Origin: Paraphysomonas bandaiensis
Lineage: Eukaryota > Chrysophyceae
Length of the DNA: 64,000 nt
NCBI GenBank assembly: GCA_965644295.1
Contig: CBFFRP010000461.1
Coordinates: 1 to 64,000, forward strand
Direction of reading: 5' to 3'
Shown: piece by piece, positions 10,718 to 20,969 of the stretch
How the letters are laid out: each line of letters starts with the position of its first letter
How positions within the stretch are numbered: the stretch's first letter is position 1
The notes under the pieces: model-generated
What the model saw: the letters and a program-made list of their open reading frames with translations, nothing else
What the model was told of the DNA's origin: nothing
The model's database searches: none
Translations under genes and position numbers: made by a program

Positions 10718-13642
10718 ATGTTCAACAAACAATTACCATTGCTATCGTCCAAACAGAGGCGTCTATTGTACTGGCAACGACATGTGTACACTCGGAATTC
10801 TCTGAAGCAAACTGTTGATGGACGGTACAAAGTATATTGGGTATGTGAGGCTGGGGATGCGTGCACGGGCCGGGCCGTATCGACAAGAGAGTCAGAAGAC
10901 GGAGAAGACACTGACATTCGAGTGACCAAGCCCCACACAGCTGTGGTATTTGATTACGAAGAAACTGAAGCTGAAAATCTTGAGACTCCATGCCAGGTGA
11001 CGGAGATAGTCTATATCAATAGGCAAGCAAAGGCCCAGTTTCTTGCTCATTTTGCCAATGGCGTTGTCGATGCATATCGTACGATGGCCATATCATTGCA
11101 AAATCCTGAGCTTACGTCACCAGAATACGTTGCTGCTCGTGGATTTGCGCATTTTAGAACTCATGATTCTCTCACCTCACAGTCTTCAAGGGCACGAATT
11201 GCCGTTGTTGGTAGAAGTCCAATATCAGTGCACGAAATCAATATTCCACCTGATTCTCCATTGAGGAATTTGCCTTCGTCAAATGAACTCTTCTTACGTC
11301 ATGTTGGAGATTTGCGTGACAGTAAGTGTCTTATTTTCCATACCGATGCCTTTTTTGAGAGGTTGTGTGGTGCAAATATGGTGTACACCGACGGCACATT
11401 TAAAGTTATGCCAATAATTTTTGGAAACAGCGGCCAGCTCTTGACTATCCATTTCATAACTGGAGAAAGATCAATGCCGGGTTTGTATGCCATACTACCA
11501 GGAAAATCAATTGATGATTACATTTATGTTCTTCAATATATCAAGCGTACAGCTCAGACCAGAGAGATTCCAATAGCGTGGCAAAGAGCAATGGCCGATT
11601 TTGAAGATGGCCTTGTGAATGCATTTAGAAGAGAATTTCCGAATATTGATATGAGAGGATGTTATTTTCATTTTTGCAAATGTATATATAAGCATGTCAA
11701 TGAAAATCATGACTTACGACACTTATATCATAATGAGTTGTCTAATTTCAGGCTATTCGTCAGGTGCATTATGGCTCTTGCATTTCTACCCCCTCATGAA
11801 ATTGAGGAAGCTTTCAATGAATTGAAACAGGCATTTATACAATCCAATCCCCATTTGGTTGGAGTAGACTCGTTGGATATGTTTAACGGATATTTCTATC
11901 GCACGTGGCTTCGAAATGGGGATGACAGAATAAGACAATGGAATGTTCATGGAATTGTAGACCAACGCACCAATAACCACATGGAAGGCTATCACAGCCA
12001 ACTCAATAAAAGCTGTGGAATTCACTGTGTACTGTATCACCTTATTAAGCAGTTAATGAGGCAACAGGTTTCGTTTACAGGAGAGCTTGCACAACTTGAA
12101 GTTGGCGCCAGAGTGAATAGACGTAGACGAAAATGGGTAAACCTCAATTGTACAATCAAGCGCCTCATGTCCAGATACAGCGATGGTGATATCAACAGAC
12201 AACAATTCTTAAATTCAGTAAGTTACTATCTACTGGTAGTAGCTGTTCCAACAGCACATCAGAACAGAATATCCCCGGCTGTACGTGCTGCCATTAATGC
12301 TGCTGGTGTGGGTATACCTACACTAAATGCTCCAGTAGCTGAACAACAACCGCTTGCTCCACCTGCTGCAACAATTCAGGAACCGCTTGTTTCACCTGCA
12401 CATAATCCAGTTACCCCACGTGCCCCTGTTGTTACTACTGATATTCCAGTCGTAGTGATTGACATGGCAGCAGAAAATGATGACTATAACCCCTTATCGC
12501 TGCGTGAAAGGATTAAAGCATACGTCGATAATAATAGAACTGGAAATAGGTACACGTGGAATCTTTTTCTTCATGTTCCAATTCCTGAATTAACTTCTCA
12601 AATATTATCCATAATTCATATCATGACATATCACGATATTTGCAATGGTGTTTGGATATGCCAATCTGAAAATACGGGAGATATTGTGACTGACGCAGGT
12701 GGAGTTTTCAAAGACGTTACCTATCGGGTATTTACTCATCTTCGGCTGCATTATATTATTGAAGATACAGTCATCGTAAACCCAAATTTCTTTATACAGG
12801 AAGGGCGGTTCTGCTTACCAAACCCAGATTCATTTTGTCAAAATCCCATAGGAATTCGGTTCTATGAATCTTTTGGGAAGCTAATGCTTCTCTCATTTCT
12901 ACATGATGGTGCTTTTCCAACATGGCTATCTCCAATTGTAATTGCTTTTTGCTGTAAACAAGACGATTCCCATTTGCATTTGGAAAATGAAATTCTCGAG
13001 CAGCATGACATGGGGTATTTGGTACAATCATCGACCGAAGAGTTACTCGAGGTAGCGAATGGTTTGTATATTCCCACATATGGGAATGAAACCCAGGAAA
13101 TGTTGAAATCGACAATATCTAACTACTCATTGATAGGGCGCCGAAAATTATGCATGTTAGCGATCAAGCAGGGTTTCTGTGGTGGACAAGTAATCACAGA
13201 CTTAGCACTGCATGATGAGGAGGAATTCATCGACAGTGTTTACAATGTTTGTAGTGATGCTACGACGTTCGTTGAATCGTGTATTTGGGAGTTCGCTAAT
13301 GCTGAGCAAGCTCATGTACTGAATCTATTGAATGATGTTGTCACAAACCGACTCACGGATGACCAAATATGCAAATTGATGGTTTTCATATGCGGGAACA
13401 ACAACTATCCTGTGGAACCACACATAACCTTCGAATTCCATGGGAATGCGTTAATATTACCGAAAAGTCACACTTGCCACAACCAGTTGGATTTATCAAC
13501 AACCAGGTACGATGGAAATGTAACAGATCAGGACTACCACCAAAACCAAACGTTGAGAGATTTTTTTGGCAGTCCTCCTGTCGACCGACTGCTCAATGAC
13601 TTACTCACGTGCTTTGAAACTCGTGGTTTTGGATTTGCTTGA
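10718..13642 (+). CDS. MULE transposase fused to a HECT-type E3 ubiquitin ligase domain
   Basis: 974 codons, uninterrupted. Residues about 15-80 look like a FLYWCH/WRKY-type zinc-binding DNA-binding region (YWVCEAGDACTGR...KPHT). Residues about 200-450 are a Mutator-like DDE core: D225 (VYTDGTFK), D294 (MADFEDGL), the C/H pair in GCYFHFCKCIY, and E423 (NNHMEGYHSQLN). After a Pro/Ala/Val-rich linker (about 520-575) the last 390 residues read as a HECT domain: GGVFKDVTYRVF, then an N-lobe (YESFGKLMLLSFLHDG), and the diagnostic C-lobe LPKSHTCHNQLDL with presumed catalytic Cys920. HECT ligases accept ubiquitin from E2 on this Cys. No host gene lies between it and the left terminal repeats. The fusion is read directly from one frame; its activity is inference. 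Start chosen as the first ATG of the frame. Confidence 0.85.
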   Translation: MFNKQLPLLSSKQRRLLYWQRHVYTRNSLKQTVDGRYKVYWVCEAGDACTGRAVSTRESEDGEDTDIRVTKPHTAVVFDYEETEAENLETPCQVTEIVYINRQAKAQFLAHFANGVVDAYRTMAISLQNPELTSPEYVAARGFAHFRTHDSLTSQSSRARIAVVGRSPISVHEINIPPDSPLRNLPSSNELFLRHVGDLRDSKCLIFHTDAFFERLCGANMVYTDGTFKVMPIIFGNSGQLLTIHFITGERSMPGLYAILPGKSIDDYIYVLQYIKRTAQTREIPIAWQRAMADFEDGLVNAFRREFPNIDMRGCYFHFCKCIYKHVNENHDLRHLYHNELSNFRLFVRCIMALAFLPPHEIEEAFNELKQAFIQSNPHLVGVDSLDMFNGYFYRTWLRNGDDRIRQWNVHGIVDQRTNNHMEGYHSQLNKSCGIHCVLYHLIKQLMRQQVSFTGELAQLEVGARVNRRRRKWVNLNCTIKRLMSRYSDGDINRQQFLNSVSYYLLVVAVPTAHQNRISPAVRAAINAAGVGIPTLNAPVAEQQPLAPPAATIQEPLVSPAHNPVTPRAPVVTTDIPVVVIDMAAENDDYNPLSLRERIKAYVDNNRTGNRYTWNLFLHVPIPELTSQILSIIHIMTYHDICNGVWICQSENTGDIVTDAGGVFKDVTYRVFTHLRLHYIIEDTVIVNPNFFIQEGRFCLPNPDSFCQNPIGIRFYESFGKLMLLSFLHDGAFPTWLSPIVIAFCCKQDDSHLHLENEILEQHDMGYLVQSSTEELLEVANGLYIPTYGNETQEMLKSTISNYSLIGRRKLCMLAIKQGFCGGQVITDLALHDEEEFIDSVYNVCSDATTFVESCIWEFANAEQAHVLNLLNDVVTNRLTDDQICKLMVFICGNNNYPVEPHITFEFHGNALILPKSHTCHNQLDLSTTRYDGNVTDQDYHQNQTLRDFFGSPPVDRLLNDLLTCFETRGFGFA

Positions 13643-14699
13643 ATATATATGACGTTGCGTTTTTACTCTAATTCGATATTATGTAATAAAATTTATACGT
13701 CTTCTTGTCGAGAATTATTTGTGGTAATAACCTAGGTGAAATCTAGCTACCCTAATACTCCGTCTTGTTGGTATATATTGCTGAACAGCAAAGCATGTGA
13801 AAGATTAACAGTCACATACATTAGTTATACGTCATCGGTGGGCCTATTGTTAATTTATTAATGAATTAGGTAATACCTATTGGGTAGCTAAATAGGTGGT
13901 GCCTATAGGTTTGTTATTAGGAACAACTATCAGATAACCGGTGTACTTGTAGGTACTACCTAATTGTAGTATCTAATTCTCACCAATAGGCAGTACCTAT
14001 AGACTCTTCAAATTACAACGACAACACAATAAAAGCGAAGTAAAGCAATCAAATCCAAATACCTCAGCAATAACTTCTACGCCAAACGAACAACATCGCT
14101 CACCCGTACCACACCAATGAAATAGAAGTACCGTGCTCACCCCAAATATCCCAAAGCCTGAACAATCATCATTTTCTTTCGACTCTTCTGTATCAGGCTT
14201 AATGGGACTTCGACCGCTATGAGCTCATGTGGATCCAGACTTTAAGCAATGTCGACCTCAGAATGCGGTCTCCAACCTGCAGGATGTTTGGGACAGTCGA
14301 AGAGGACTGATGCTTCCAGGGTCACAAGTCGGATTCTGGTAGCAGCGACGCATGTACATGAGGCGTTTGTGCGCAGCCAACAATCACCTTTTCGCCAAAA
14401 ACTTTGTCTCATGGACTGGGTATTGCGTCATCATGTGAAATGTTTTCGTTTTGTAATCTGATTTGTATTTCTCTGATTCGAGAAGAAATGAAGCACTCCT
14501 ATAATCTCCTGTGTGAAACTCGGCCCAAGTCTGTTATGAATGATGAGTCAATTGTGTTGCCAGTGCATAACAGTGGATAGACTGTGAAAGATATATAAAG
14601 CACAGCCAAGCGAGCTTTTGCTGTGTTCGTCCGACCCTCTGCATCATCCAAGCCCTGTGACAGTGTTGAATCGTGACTGTTAAAGTGTCTTCATCTCAT
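13643..14699. other. Gene-free stretch 3' of the MULE transposase
   Basis: No supportable gene. Between 13860 and 14000 there are related short blocks in both orientations (TAGGTAATACCTATTGGGTAG, GGTGGTGCCTATAGG, CTACCTAATTG) that could form stem-loops or be subterminal repeats. They do not match the tandem repeats at 10322. Confidence 0.35.
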
Positions 14700-15436
14700 C
14701 TATCGGGAATTGCGTTCGTCTGATTCTGTTTTCATCAAAGGAGAAAGATCAGAATGCAAAAACAGTCTCTTGACTGTCAGTGCGAGGAAACTGTCAGAAG
14801 GTAAGCTGCCATGGCTATCGTGTACAGTATTGGTGGTGCCGTATTGACCGTCATCCTTGTCAGTAGCAGGGTCTACATCTAAGTACTCTGTAAGCATGCA
14901 TGCTATCTACACTATAACCTCTGAGGAGTGTCCCAGAGTAAGTGATATGATCGAGTGGATTTATTCTATTGTTGGGTGTGTACGAGTCAGATTCACGCGA
15001 TGTGTCAACATCGTCGGCTCGTTTCTCAATCACCTCCACCACTTCCGTGTAGAATGATATGAACTGCCGTTCGAATGTACTAAATGTGTCGTCTCGAATC
15101 TGTTTGTTTCCTCTTACGCCACTCTCATAGGTCGCAATGAACTCGCCCCATAGTCTGGACAGTAACTGTCCTTCCCCGTCCACACTATAAGTAAAGTAAA
15201 TGCACAGTTAGTATTGATGCATACATACATATACAAATATAAAACAGACATATCATTGAATGCATAGAACACCAAGTAAGTACACGTACATCTTTACATA
15301 TCATACTGTATGCATATGTATACCTGAATGTGTACTCTCTACGTCAGTCTGAGAGTCCACCTGTATAACCGGCATCACATCCTCCACTCTGGGGACACTC
15401 TCACTACTAGACTGGTCCCACTCCGACTTTGGCACC
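14700..15436 (-). CDS. Spliced gene fragment of unknown function between the MULE gene and the PLV
   Basis: Three open segments on the minus strand have plausible splice signals. An acidic segment (VPKSEWDQSSSESVPRVED) near 15436-15326 is followed by GTATAC. A central exon down to about 14915 (QLLSRLWGEFIATYESG...RQFISFYTEVVEVIEK) follows. After a short GTTATAG...TTACAG intron comes a terminal exon (EYLDVDPATDKDDGQYG...) stopping at 14700. No family is recognised. It may be the second gene of the large transposon or a captured host fragment. Its 5' end would run into the PLV terminus at 15469, so it may have been broken by that insertion. Exon limits are tentative. Confidence 0.35.
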
Positions 15437-15468
15437 TACAAGTATGAGGATACATAAGAGCGACATAT

Positions 15469-16304
15469 AGAGAGGCGGAGGGCCGAGGGGTCGCTCTTGC
15501 CGCTTAGGCATTCTTCCTGAGCCAGAAAGGCTCTCGTATCGTAATAAAACTTCGTTTTATTACTCTTTCCTTTTCTCTTTAAATATAATAATTATCTTAT
15601 ATAATAATATTAATAATACTATACTTTAAATAAAAATTAATTACTTTATATAATATTAAATAATTATCTTATAATAAAATAAAAATATAGTTTTGGCATT
15701 TTGGCTTTCTGGCATTTTGGCTTTTATGAAAATTAGAAAAAGTTATAAAATAAAATTTATTATATAGTTTATGTTATAAAAAGCCAGTGCCAAAATGCCA
15801 GAGTTGTAATGGTGATGATGATGGTGGTGATGATGATGGTGATGATGGTGGTGTTGTAACGGTGATGATGTAAAATTTATTATATAGTTTATGTTATAAA
15901 AATCCAGTGCCATAATGCCAGTTTCTATTCAAAATATTTTTTCAAAATAATTTATCAAAAATATTTATTCTATTCAAAATATTTATTCTATTCAAAATAT
16001 TTTTTCAAAATAATTTATTCTATTCAAAATATTTTTTCAAAATAATTTATTCTATTCAAAATATTTTATTCTATTCAAAATATTTTTTCAAAATAATTTA
16101 TTCTATTCAAAATAATTTATCAAAATAATTTATCAAAATAATTTTTACGTTATTACCAATTAAAAAATTATTAAAAAGCAAAATGGTTTAAAGAGATAAT
16201 TTTAAAAAGGCCATGAAAGATGTCAAAAAGAAAAAGCAGATGAAGGTTAATAAATAGTTGAATACACACACGCAACAAACAATAAACAAAATAGTTTTAA
16301 AAAA
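15469..16304. repeat. Left inverted terminal repeat of the PLV
   Basis: From AGAGAGGCGGAGGGCCGAGG to ACAAAATAGTTTTAAAAAA, reproduced inverted at 36326-37181 apart from small indels (for example CTCTTGCCGC versus CTCTAAGCCGC). It contains small hairpins near the tip (15519-15533 and 15541-15563), an ATGGTGATG minisatellite (about 15810-15870) and an array of TTCTATTCAAAATATTTTTTC units (about 15925-16140). Confidence 0.95.
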
Positions 16305-16354
16305 TTCCTTTACTGTTTTAATTTTTTTAAATTAAAACATTATATTAAATTGTT

Positions 16355-16762
16355 TCAATACATCAAGTTATCAATAACATTTAAAGAGTATTTCCACTTT
16401 TTTGTTTTCATTTTTTTCTCATCTCCTTCATTTTCAATAACATACATAATGGACTCCCAAAATTTATCCCATAAATATAATTTTTTGAATATATTTTCAT
16501 TTTTCCTTTCTTTTAAATTGTTTCTAGAAATATAATCTTCTAATATTTCTTTAGATGGATATGATAATGTGCGAGAGCTTATATATCTTCTACAATATTT
16601 ATTAAGTATATTATTAATTTCACCTTCTGATTTATTCAAAGGTTTTTCACAGCAATTTGATAATTTTGTATGAATAAATTTATCGTTATCTTCATCATAA
16701 TAACCGTTTAATTCACTATCAACATGTCCACAACAATCAAAATATTTAATTCCATAACCCAT
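16355..16762 (-). CDS. PLV protein of unknown function, Cys-rich N-terminus
   Basis: 135 codons from the ATG at 16762, which follows a TATATATATATAT run as in the other genes of this element. A longer frame starting at 16819 would overlap the next gene and is less likely. The N-terminal half has paired cysteines (YFDCCGHV and LSNCCEKP) that might bind zinc; the rest is basic and aromatic (KKLYLWDKFWESIMYVIE). It lies just inside the left terminal repeat. No family recognised. Confidence 0.6.
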   Translation of the reverse strand: MGYGIKYFDCCGHVDSELNGYYDEDNDKFIHTKLSNCCEKPLNKSEGEINNILNKYCRRYISSRTLSYPSKEILEDYISRNNLKERKNENIFKKLYLWDKFWESIMYVIENEGDEKKMKTKKWKYSLNVIDNLMY

Positions 16763-16791
16763 TATATATATATATATGTTAGATAAAAATA

Positions 16792-17589
16792 TTACTCTGT
16801 TGTTGAATCTAAACTCCATGTATCACCTGTCAATCTAAAATTGATAGTGTTAAACATAATATAACCTGCTGAGGCAATAACAATTCTTATAATTGAATAT
16901 CTTTTAGTTGTTGTAACTGCTTCAGTGAACAAAGTTGAATCTTGTGTTCCTGGAAATGCTACATCATCAATATAATTCCAAGTTGTGCCATCATCAGAAC
17001 CTAATATATAACATGCTTTCATTGTTCTCTCTTGTGATGTGCTTCTTTCTTGAGTTGATATAGATGTTAAACGAATTTTATAAGGCAATTGAACTTGAAC
17101 CCATTCACCATCTATTGATTGAGATGTATCATATGTAGTTGAAAAATAATAATCTGTTCCATTGCTACCAATGTAATTACCTGTTGTATCATCATAAGCT
17201 TCACCAGAAGGCATAGCATGAAAAACGCCATCTCTGTAATTGTCAATACCATTTGGTCCGCTGTTATATCTGTTATTACCCCAGAACGTCTCATCACTAT
17301 CATCAAATAATAAGTTACATGAATTTAAAGGGTCAGCTGTTCTATATCGGCCGTATGAAGAACAAATTAAGTTATAATTTCCATTGGCATAAGCAGTTGA
17401 ACCACTTCCACCAGAATAAGACTTAGTTATATGAGTATCAAAAACATCTTGACCATTAAAAGCAGTTGGAAGACCTGTAAATGATGTAGGAAAAGTGACA
17501 TTTGTTTGGTATTGTGTATTTGTATTACCTTGAACGACATTATATTTGTTAATGTGATTAGCAATATTAATAATAGAACTTAATGACAT
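16792..17589 (-). CDS. PLV putative surface protein with a discoidin/F5-8C-like C-terminal domain
   Basis: 265 codons. The N-terminal 60 residues are Asn/Thr-rich. From about residue 85 the protein has features of a galactose-binding-like (F5/8 type C, discoidin) jelly roll: LLFDDSDETFWG, GEWVQVQLPYKIRLTSI, CYILGSDDGTTWNYI and a closing RIVIASAGYIMFNTINF. Such domains bind glycans or membranes, so a virion receptor-binding role is a reasonable inference. It lies back to back with the fibre gene at 17662, and both starts share the AT-rich gap between them. Confidence 0.6.
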   Translation of the reverse strand: MSLSSIINIANHINKYNVVQGNTNTQYQTNVTFPTSFTGLPTAFNGQDVFDTHITKSYSGGSGSTAYANGNYNLICSSYGRYRTADPLNSCNLLFDDSDETFWGNNRYNSGPNGIDNYRDGVFHAMPSGEAYDDTTGNYIGSNGTDYYFSTTYDTSQSIDGEWVQVQLPYKIRLTSISTQERSTSQERTMKACYILGSDDGTTWNYIDDVAFPGTQDSTLFTEAVTTTKRYSIIRIVIASAGYIMFNTINFRLTGDTWSLDSTTE

Positions 17590-17661
17590 ATATATATTGA
17601 TGTTATAAAATAATTTGTAATTTTCACATTAAATAATTATATAGTATAAATATATATAACC

Positions 17662-18717
17662 ATGAGTATTTACCCAAAGCCGAAACCATCAAACGGAGTA
17701 TTCAACCCTTCAAATTACACATATATAAAAGACAGCATTGTTGACGTTGACTTAACAGGATATATTCAAAAGAGTGGAGATGTAATGAGTGGAACTCTAG
17801 TTTTGCCATCATTGAATTTATATGGAGATGGACAATTATTATTCAATGACAATTCAATACAAACAACAGCAATGACAGATGCTTTAAAAACAGATATTGA
17901 AAATACGAAAACAAAAGCAACTAATCTATCATATGATGGAACGAATACGTCAATTTCAGGAAGTGTTGAAGTATCAAAAATAATATTTCCTAATTTAAGT
18001 GAACAAACATTAGCCTTTACAAATAATTTAAAAACGACATATGATAACTATGAAACAGAAAAACAAGATTTGATAACATCAGGAAATAGAATAAGTTGTA
18101 GTTTAATAGGAGATGGATTAATAACAAATGATGAACTAAACAAACTAAATAATGTTTCATCAAATATTCAAAATCAATTAGACGCCTTAGGACATGGTTT
18201 AGGAAGTATATCAAAATTATATGAATTTAACAAAGGTGAAATGATAGGTTATAATTCAACCAATATCACTAATGGTAATGTTTCAGGAATTGTTTCAGTT
18301 GGTTCTGGTGTGTTATATGCATCAAGCGTTAATATATCATATACTAGTGAATACAATGTTTTGGCGCCATATACGCCAGATGTAGATGACTTTTTTGATA
18401 GCTTCGGTTATATTAAAAAATTAGGTAGATTCTTAATCATACATCAATATGAACTTGGAACACTTGAATCTATTAACCATTTTTTTACTCATATCGAATT
18501 ACATAAGAATGGTGTTTTACATAAAAAGTCAAGAAAATCTGGACAACATTGGAAAGCTAATAGAGGTTCTATTGAATATATAACAGGTGAAATTTCTTTC
18601 TATATAACTGTAGATGAATTATCAACATATACTTTATCATTTGATTCTGATTTTGATTTTGATGGTGCAAGTAGTGATACCACTTTAAAATCAACAATAG
18701 AAATTACACAAATATAA
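17662..18717 (+). CDS. PLV fibre-like protein 1
   Basis: 351 codons. It opens MSIYPKPKPSNGVFNPSNY, which closely matches the opening of the longer fibre at 28525-30120 (MSIYTKPKTSNNAIFNAEN). The body has phage-tail-fibre-like features (GYIQKSGDVMSGTLVLPSL; NDNSIQTTAMTD; a stretch of amphipathic short repeats). The last 150 residues look like an all-beta head with aromatic strands (ISFYITVDELSTYTLSFDSD), perhaps TNF/C1q-like. The inferred role is a trimeric spike anchored in the capsid by the shared N-terminal motif. Directly upstream of the packaging ATPase. Confidence 0.65.
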   Translation: MSIYPKPKPSNGVFNPSNYTYIKDSIVDVDLTGYIQKSGDVMSGTLVLPSLNLYGDGQLLFNDNSIQTTAMTDALKTDIENTKTKATNLSYDGTNTSISGSVEVSKIIFPNLSEQTLAFTNNLKTTYDNYETEKQDLITSGNRISCSLIGDGLITNDELNKLNNVSSNIQNQLDALGHGLGSISKLYEFNKGEMIGYNSTNITNGNVSGIVSVGSGVLYASSVNISYTSEYNVLAPYTPDVDDFFDSFGYIKKLGRFLIIHQYELGTLESINHFFTHIELHKNGVLHKKSRKSGQHWKANRGSIEYITGEISFYITVDELSTYTLSFDSDFDFDGASSDTTLKSTIEITQI

Positions 18718-18764
18718 AAAGAATGAATATATTTTTCTAAACAATGTTATATATACAGTATAAG

Positions 18765-19460
18765 ATGGTTGATATAGTAAATTTTTATGAATTAGACGAA
18801 GTGAAAGCCTTTCAAACAGAATCTATTAATCCTAACTATGGAAAACATGGAATAAAAGTTCCTTTCAGAATTTTAAACGTTGGAGCGTCTGGAGGTGGTA
18901 AATCGAATATAGTTTTGAATATGATTCGTATCATGAATAATACGTTTCACAAGATTATCTTGTATACAAGAAACAAGAAAGAACCGTTATATGAATACTT
19001 AGAAAGTAAGTTAGAAGACAATGATGACTTATTTGAAATTCATGAAGGACTAGAGCATTTAAGAAGTGTTAACATTGATAAAGAATATTTCGGACAAACG
19101 CTAATTATATTTGATGACTTAGTTAATGAGAAGAATCAAGATATAATAGGTGAAATGTTCTTAAGAGGTCGTAAAATTGGTGTTTCATTAATGTATTTGA
19201 CTCAGAAATATGCAAAAGTTCCAACACTAGTTAGAGAGCAATTAAATTATTTAATAATGAAGAAGATAAGTGGAAAAAGAGATATAACTTATTTAATGAG
19301 AAATCATGCTTTAAATGGAAGTATTGAGCAATTATTAAACATGTATCAGTATTGTATAGATGACAACATAACGAACTTTTTATTAATTGATTTAGAAGCA
19401 CCAAGTGAAAGAGCATTCAGAAAGAACTTCAATGAAATATTAAATATAGAAGCATTTTAA
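18765..19460 (+). CDS. PLV DNA-packaging ATPase (FtsK/HerA, A32-like)
   Basis: 231 codons from the ATG at 18765, chosen because TATATATACAG precedes it; an upstream in-frame ATG at 18744 would add seven residues. Walker A is GASGGGKSN (residues 40-48) and Walker B LIIFDDL (113-119), followed by FLRGRKIGVSLMYLTQKY, the sensor-like segment of A32-type genome-packaging ATPases. These pump viral DNA into preformed capsids. Size fits the Polinton/virophage family. It starts the rightward morphogenesis block. Confidence 0.9.
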   Translation: MVDIVNFYELDEVKAFQTESINPNYGKHGIKVPFRILNVGASGGGKSNIVLNMIRIMNNTFHKIILYTRNKKEPLYEYLESKLEDNDDLFEIHEGLEHLRSVNIDKEYFGQTLIIFDDLVNEKNQDIIGEMFLRGRKIGVSLMYLTQKYAKVPTLVREQLNYLIMKKISGKRDITYLMRNHALNGSIEQLLNMYQYCIDDNITNFLLIDLEAPSERAFRKNFNEILNIEAF

Positions 19461-19495
19461 TTATAAAAAAATATGTTGTTATTATATATAAAAAG

Positions 19496-20920
19496 ATGTT
19501 ATCAAGTTTTGAAATAAGAAGATTGAGTCCAAAGGAAAGAGCAAAATATTTTAGACAAAAGGAACTAAACGACTTAAAAATATTATCAGAAATTAGTAAG
19601 AATATATCAGAAGAGCAACAACACTTAAAAGAAGGTATCACACCAGAAGTAAGAGATAATAGAACACTAGCAGAAAAAGAAGAAGATAAAGTATTACAAT
19701 CACAGACAGCACAAAAGAACGCTTTGAAGTTGTTTAAAAATGACGGCAAAGAGGCACAAGAGTTTTTAAATAAATTAAAGAATAGTAGATATAAAAACTT
19801 TGTTGACTTTAACAAATATTTTTTAGGTATGTTTTCTTCTTTGTCCAATAAGGTTGGTAAAATAAGAGCAAACGAAATGTATGACTTTGTATATAGATAT
19901 CTTGAAAATCAAAAGAACACATCAGGAATAAGAAATCTTTTATCATCAGAACAAGAAGTTGATGCAATAATACGACATTTAACTAGTATAGCGGGTATAT
20001 CAAACGAAACTAAAAATGATTTAAATGATAGACTTGAAGCATTGCAACTAACTTTAGAATCATTGATTAAGAAGTATGGAGAAAGCAAAGTGAAACAAGC
20101 TTATGAAATGTCAGATTTACCTGATTTTGATGAAGAAGTTGATGAAGACACAATTGTTCCAGAAATACAAAAGATAGACAAAAAATCATTAGAAAGTTTC
20201 GCAAGACAATTTCAAAATTACCCAGTTTCTGATGATTACTCACTTTATGATGATTACTCAGTTTCTGATTATCACGATGATTCAATATCATCAATAACAA
20301 ATCAAGATGAAGATTTTCATATTTATAGCAACACTGATTATGACTTTGACTTTGACGAAGAGAAAGAAGAGAAAGAAGAGACTGAGATGAAAGAAGTAAA
20401 AGAAGTATATGATGAAAAGACTCAACGAGCTATAAATAAAGTAAATTCCATGACATTAGAAGAAATGAAGGCAATGTCAGCTAATGTGGTAAGATTGATT
20501 AGAATATTGAATCAAGGAGGAGACGAATATAAAGATAGTTCAACACGAGTTAATAAAGATGACTTGAAATCTTATAATGAAGTTGCACCACTCTTTACAC
20601 CAAAAGGCGGAAAAGCTACAGGAATACAAAAGAAGAGTTTATATAATTTTGTCAAAGACTCAGGAATCAAAACAATAGATAGATTATTAAGAGAAAGAAT
20701 AGCAGAACAAGAAGGAAATATAGCAGAAGCAAAACAACCAAGAGAACCGAGAAAATCAATTACACGAACTATACACGATATAAGAAGAGAAGAAGAAGAA
20801 ATGAAAAGAAAAGATGACGATGAAGATGAAGTAGAAGAAGAACCACAAGAAGACATTATAAAAGATGGCAACGGATTAAATATTAAAAAGGTTGGAAGTA
20901 TGAGAGTTAGATTTGGTTAA
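19496..20920 (+). CDS. PLV large charged protein of unknown function
   Basis: 474 codons, highly charged. The N-terminal third is helical (SPKERAKYFRQKELNDLK). The middle has a Tyr/Asp/Ser-rich run (DDYSLYDDYSVSDYHDD, about 245-265) followed by Glu/Lys repeats. Near the C-terminus is an FTPKGGKATGIQKKSLYNFV segment and an acidic tail. It sits between the ATPase and the penton-like gene, the usual place for structural or scaffold proteins in these elements. No enzymatic motif is visible. A scaffold or tegument role would be a guess. Confidence 0.7.
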   Translation: MLSSFEIRRLSPKERAKYFRQKELNDLKILSEISKNISEEQQHLKEGITPEVRDNRTLAEKEEDKVLQSQTAQKNALKLFKNDGKEAQEFLNKLKNSRYKNFVDFNKYFLGMFSSLSNKVGKIRANEMYDFVYRYLENQKNTSGIRNLLSSEQEVDAIIRHLTSIAGISNETKNDLNDRLEALQLTLESLIKKYGESKVKQAYEMSDLPDFDEEVDEDTIVPEIQKIDKKSLESFARQFQNYPVSDDYSLYDDYSVSDYHDDSISSITNQDEDFHIYSNTDYDFDFDEEKEEKEETEMKEVKEVYDEKTQRAINKVNSMTLEEMKAMSANVVRLIRILNQGGDEYKDSSTRVNKDDLKSYNEVAPLFTPKGGKATGIQKKSLYNFVKDSGIKTIDRLLRERIAEQEGNIAEAKQPREPRKSITRTIHDIRREEEEMKRKDDDEDEVEEEPQEDIIKDGNGLNIKKVGSMRVRFG

Positions 20921-20969
20921 TATTTAATAGTATAAAATATAATATAATATAATAGTATATTATATAATA

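Noticed and set aside
15810-15870. CRISPR-like or regulatory array in the ITR
   Set aside because: It is a simple ATGGTGATG minisatellite without spacers.
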